Source: an uncultured Alistipes sp. (GTDB lineage: Bacteria; Bacteroidota; Bacteroidia; Bacteroidales; Rikenellaceae). From it: a stretch of 64,000 nt of DNA. Positions 62,789 to 64,000 of the stretch are shown piece after piece (position 1 is the first letter of the stretch; every line of letters starts with the position of its first letter). Below the pieces are notes generated by a model. It did no database searches and had not been told where the DNA came from. It saw only the letters and a list, made by a program, of their open reading frames with translations. The translations under genes were made by a program, and so were the position numbers. Location of the stretch: NCBI GenBank assembly GCA_944326035.1, contig CALVCS010000003.1, positions 310,001-374,000 on the forward strand, in the 5' to 3' direction.

Positions 62789-64000
62789 ATGACCCGAGAG
62801 ACCAGTTTTAGTCGCCGACGGAGGTATTTTGTCTGGCGGGAGAAGCAGTATAAATTTTTGCACAGCCCGTGGGCGGGTGGTGTTGTTTTGGTGATTTTTG
62901 CCCTCATCGCCATGGTGTTGGCCAATCTCGAGGCGACCAAACATGCCTACCATACGATATTGACCACCCCTCTGACGATCGGTTTCGAGGGGTTCCAGCT
63001 CAGCAAAAGTGTCGAGCATTGGATCAATGACGGTCTGATGGTACTCTTCTTTTTCTACGTGGGGCTGGAGATTAAGCGGGAGATTATCGCCGGACAATTG
63101 GCCAGTCTTAAACAAGCTGTCCTGCCCATTGCGGCCGCCATCGGAGGAATGATCGTGCCGGCCATTCTCTATACGGCCGTCAATGCCGGCAATCCGTATG
63201 AAGCCGGGTGGGGGATCCCGATGGCGACGGATATCGCGTTTGCGATCGGCATTTTGTCGCTGTTGGGAAATCGGGTGCCAGTTTCGCTGAAAATTTTCCT
63301 GACGGCGCTGGCGATTGTGGACGATTTGGGGGCAATTCTGGTGATCGCGTTGTTCTACTCGTCGGAGATCAATTTCATGATGTTGATCGCGGCCGGAGGG
63401 GTGATGGCCTTTCTGATCCTGCTCAATCGACTGAATGTCTATTCGATGCGCTATTATATCATCCCCAGTGTGTTGCTGTGGATTCTGTTTCTCTATTCGG
63501 GGATCCATGCCACCATCGCCGGGGTATTGATCGCGATGACGCTGCCGGCTACCCCCCGTTTCTCGAAACCCTACTTCTTATATAAAACCAATTACTATCT
63601 CTCCGAATTCAAACACTACGATCGTCCCGGTGTGGAGGTTCTGGGGAATCCACGACTGGTCCGTACACTGATGACCCAACGTCAGGTGGCGAGCAATGCC
63701 ATCAGTCCGTTGCAGCGGTTGGAATATTCGCTGCATTTGCCGGTGTCGTTTTTCATTATGCCGGTGTTTGCGTTGGCCAATGCCGGCGTCGAAGTGGCCA
63801 ATCTGGAGGATCTGCGGGTGTTGGCCAATCCGCAGGGGCTGGGTATTTTCCTGGGCCTGGTGCTTGGCAAGCCGCTGGGGATCTTTTTGCTGAGCTATTT
63901 GGTGGCCAAGATCGGCTGGGGACAGTTGCCTTCGGGCGCCTCTTGGAAGGCGTTGTGGGGCGTGGCCATGTTGGGCGGCATCGGGTTTACCATGTCGATC
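62789..64000 (+). CDS. nhaA: Na+/H+ antiporter NhaA, 3' end beyond window
   Basis: The first 404 residues of an NhaA antiporter, which exports Na+ in exchange for 2 H+. Start ATG 62789 (MTRETSFSRRRYFVW). Helix signatures are LMVLFFFYVGLEIKREI, GWGIPMATDIAFAIGILSLLGNR (cores GIPMATDIAFA and ILSLLG), and LAIVDDLGAILVIALFY with the Asp-Asp pair of the ion site. A loop of about 50 residues (TPRFSKPYFLYKTNYYLSEF onward) is longer than in E. coli. The window ends inside the conserved MLGGIGFTMSI helix, shortly before the expected C-terminus. Confidence 0.94.
   Translation, partial: MTRETSFSRRRRYFVWREKQYKFLHSPWAGGVVLVIFALIAMVLANLEATKHAYHTILTTPLTIGFEGFQLSKSVEHWINDGLMVLFFFYVGLEIKREIIAGQLASLKQAVLPIAAAIGGMIVPAILYTAVNAGNPYEAGWGIPMATDIAFAIGILSLLGNRVPVSLKIFLTALAIVDDLGAILVIALFYSSEINFMMLIAAGGVMAFLILLNRLNVYSMRYYIIPSVLLWILFLYSGIHATIAGVLIAMTLPATPRFSKPYFLYKTNYYLSEFKHYDRPGVEVLGNPRLVRTLMTQRQVASNAISPLQRLEYSLHLPVSFFIMPVFALANAGVEVANLEDLRVLANPQGLGIFLGLVLGKPLGIFLLSYLVAKIGWGQLPSGASWKALWGVAMLGGIGFTMSI

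Overview
The window looks like core chromosome of a Bacteroidota (Bacteroidales-type) bacterium with moderately high GC. Five things point there: promoters of the form TTTG-N19/20-TAnnTTTG, as described in Bacteroides, before many genes; almost no Shine-Dalgarno sequences; an S16 protein with a long alanine-rich tail; the block rpmB-rpmG-DUF4295-ftsY-rimO; and a sodium-pumping methylmalonyl-CoA decarboxylase operon of the kind used in propionate and succinate fermentation. Family or genus cannot be fixed from the sequence alone; a Rikenellaceae-like organism is a guess.

Layout. 1-3.4 kb: two adjacent GIN-domain (DUF2807) exported proteins, then kdsA and rarA on the minus strand. 3.7-8.6 kb: plus-strand run with an exported beta-rich protein, a lipoprotein phosphoesterase, a YfcE-type phosphoesterase and a ClpC-like unfoldase with an unusual middle region. 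8.8-16.3 kb: rpsP-rimM, a MATE exporter, divergent adk/thiL, a HAD hydrolase, a NUDIX hydrolase and RNase Z. 16.3-24 kb: rpsA, a TGS-fused uridine kinase-like protein, gcvP and slyD. 24.2-28.4 kb: mce-mmdA-gamma-biotin carrier-beta operon. 28.5-34.4 kb: an SMP-30 lactonase-like protein, a thioredoxin-fold protein lacking its cysteines, then clpX, clpP, tig and tRNA-Leu(UAG). 34.5-45.2 kb: pyrC, a polyprenol-type glycosyltransferase, an FAD dehydrogenase, nadE, dinB, rplU-rpmA, DUF4286 plus a GH31-like hydrolase, and methylglyoxal synthase. 45.6-55 kb: a serine hydrolase and an orphan ResB-like protein, rny, a probable 6S RNA, zapA with its coiled-coil partner, rimO, ftsY, DUF4295, rpmG, rpmB. 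55.1-64 kb: a cation/proton antiporter, cinA, pyrD with a long disordered tail, pdxB, an arginase-family hydrolase and the start of nhaA.

Together these genes cover translation (S1, S16, L21, L27, L28, L33, RimM, RimO, trigger factor, FtsY), proteolysis (ClpXP, ClpC), RNA turnover (RNase Y, RNase Z), Na+ energetics (decarboxylase pump, NhaA, NhaP2-like), cofactor synthesis (ThiL, NadE, PdxB) and pyrimidine synthesis (PyrC, PyrD). I see no phage, transposon, CRISPR array, restriction or defence island, and no convincing new multi-gene system. The most unusual items are a TlpA-like protein in which both CxxC cysteines are serines and the motif lies in a perfect 9-bp tandem duplication, a ClpC without its usual middle domain, a PyrD with a 130-residue low-complexity tail, several degenerate minisatellite-like intergenic islands, and a recurrent ACCAAA element just upstream of start codons.
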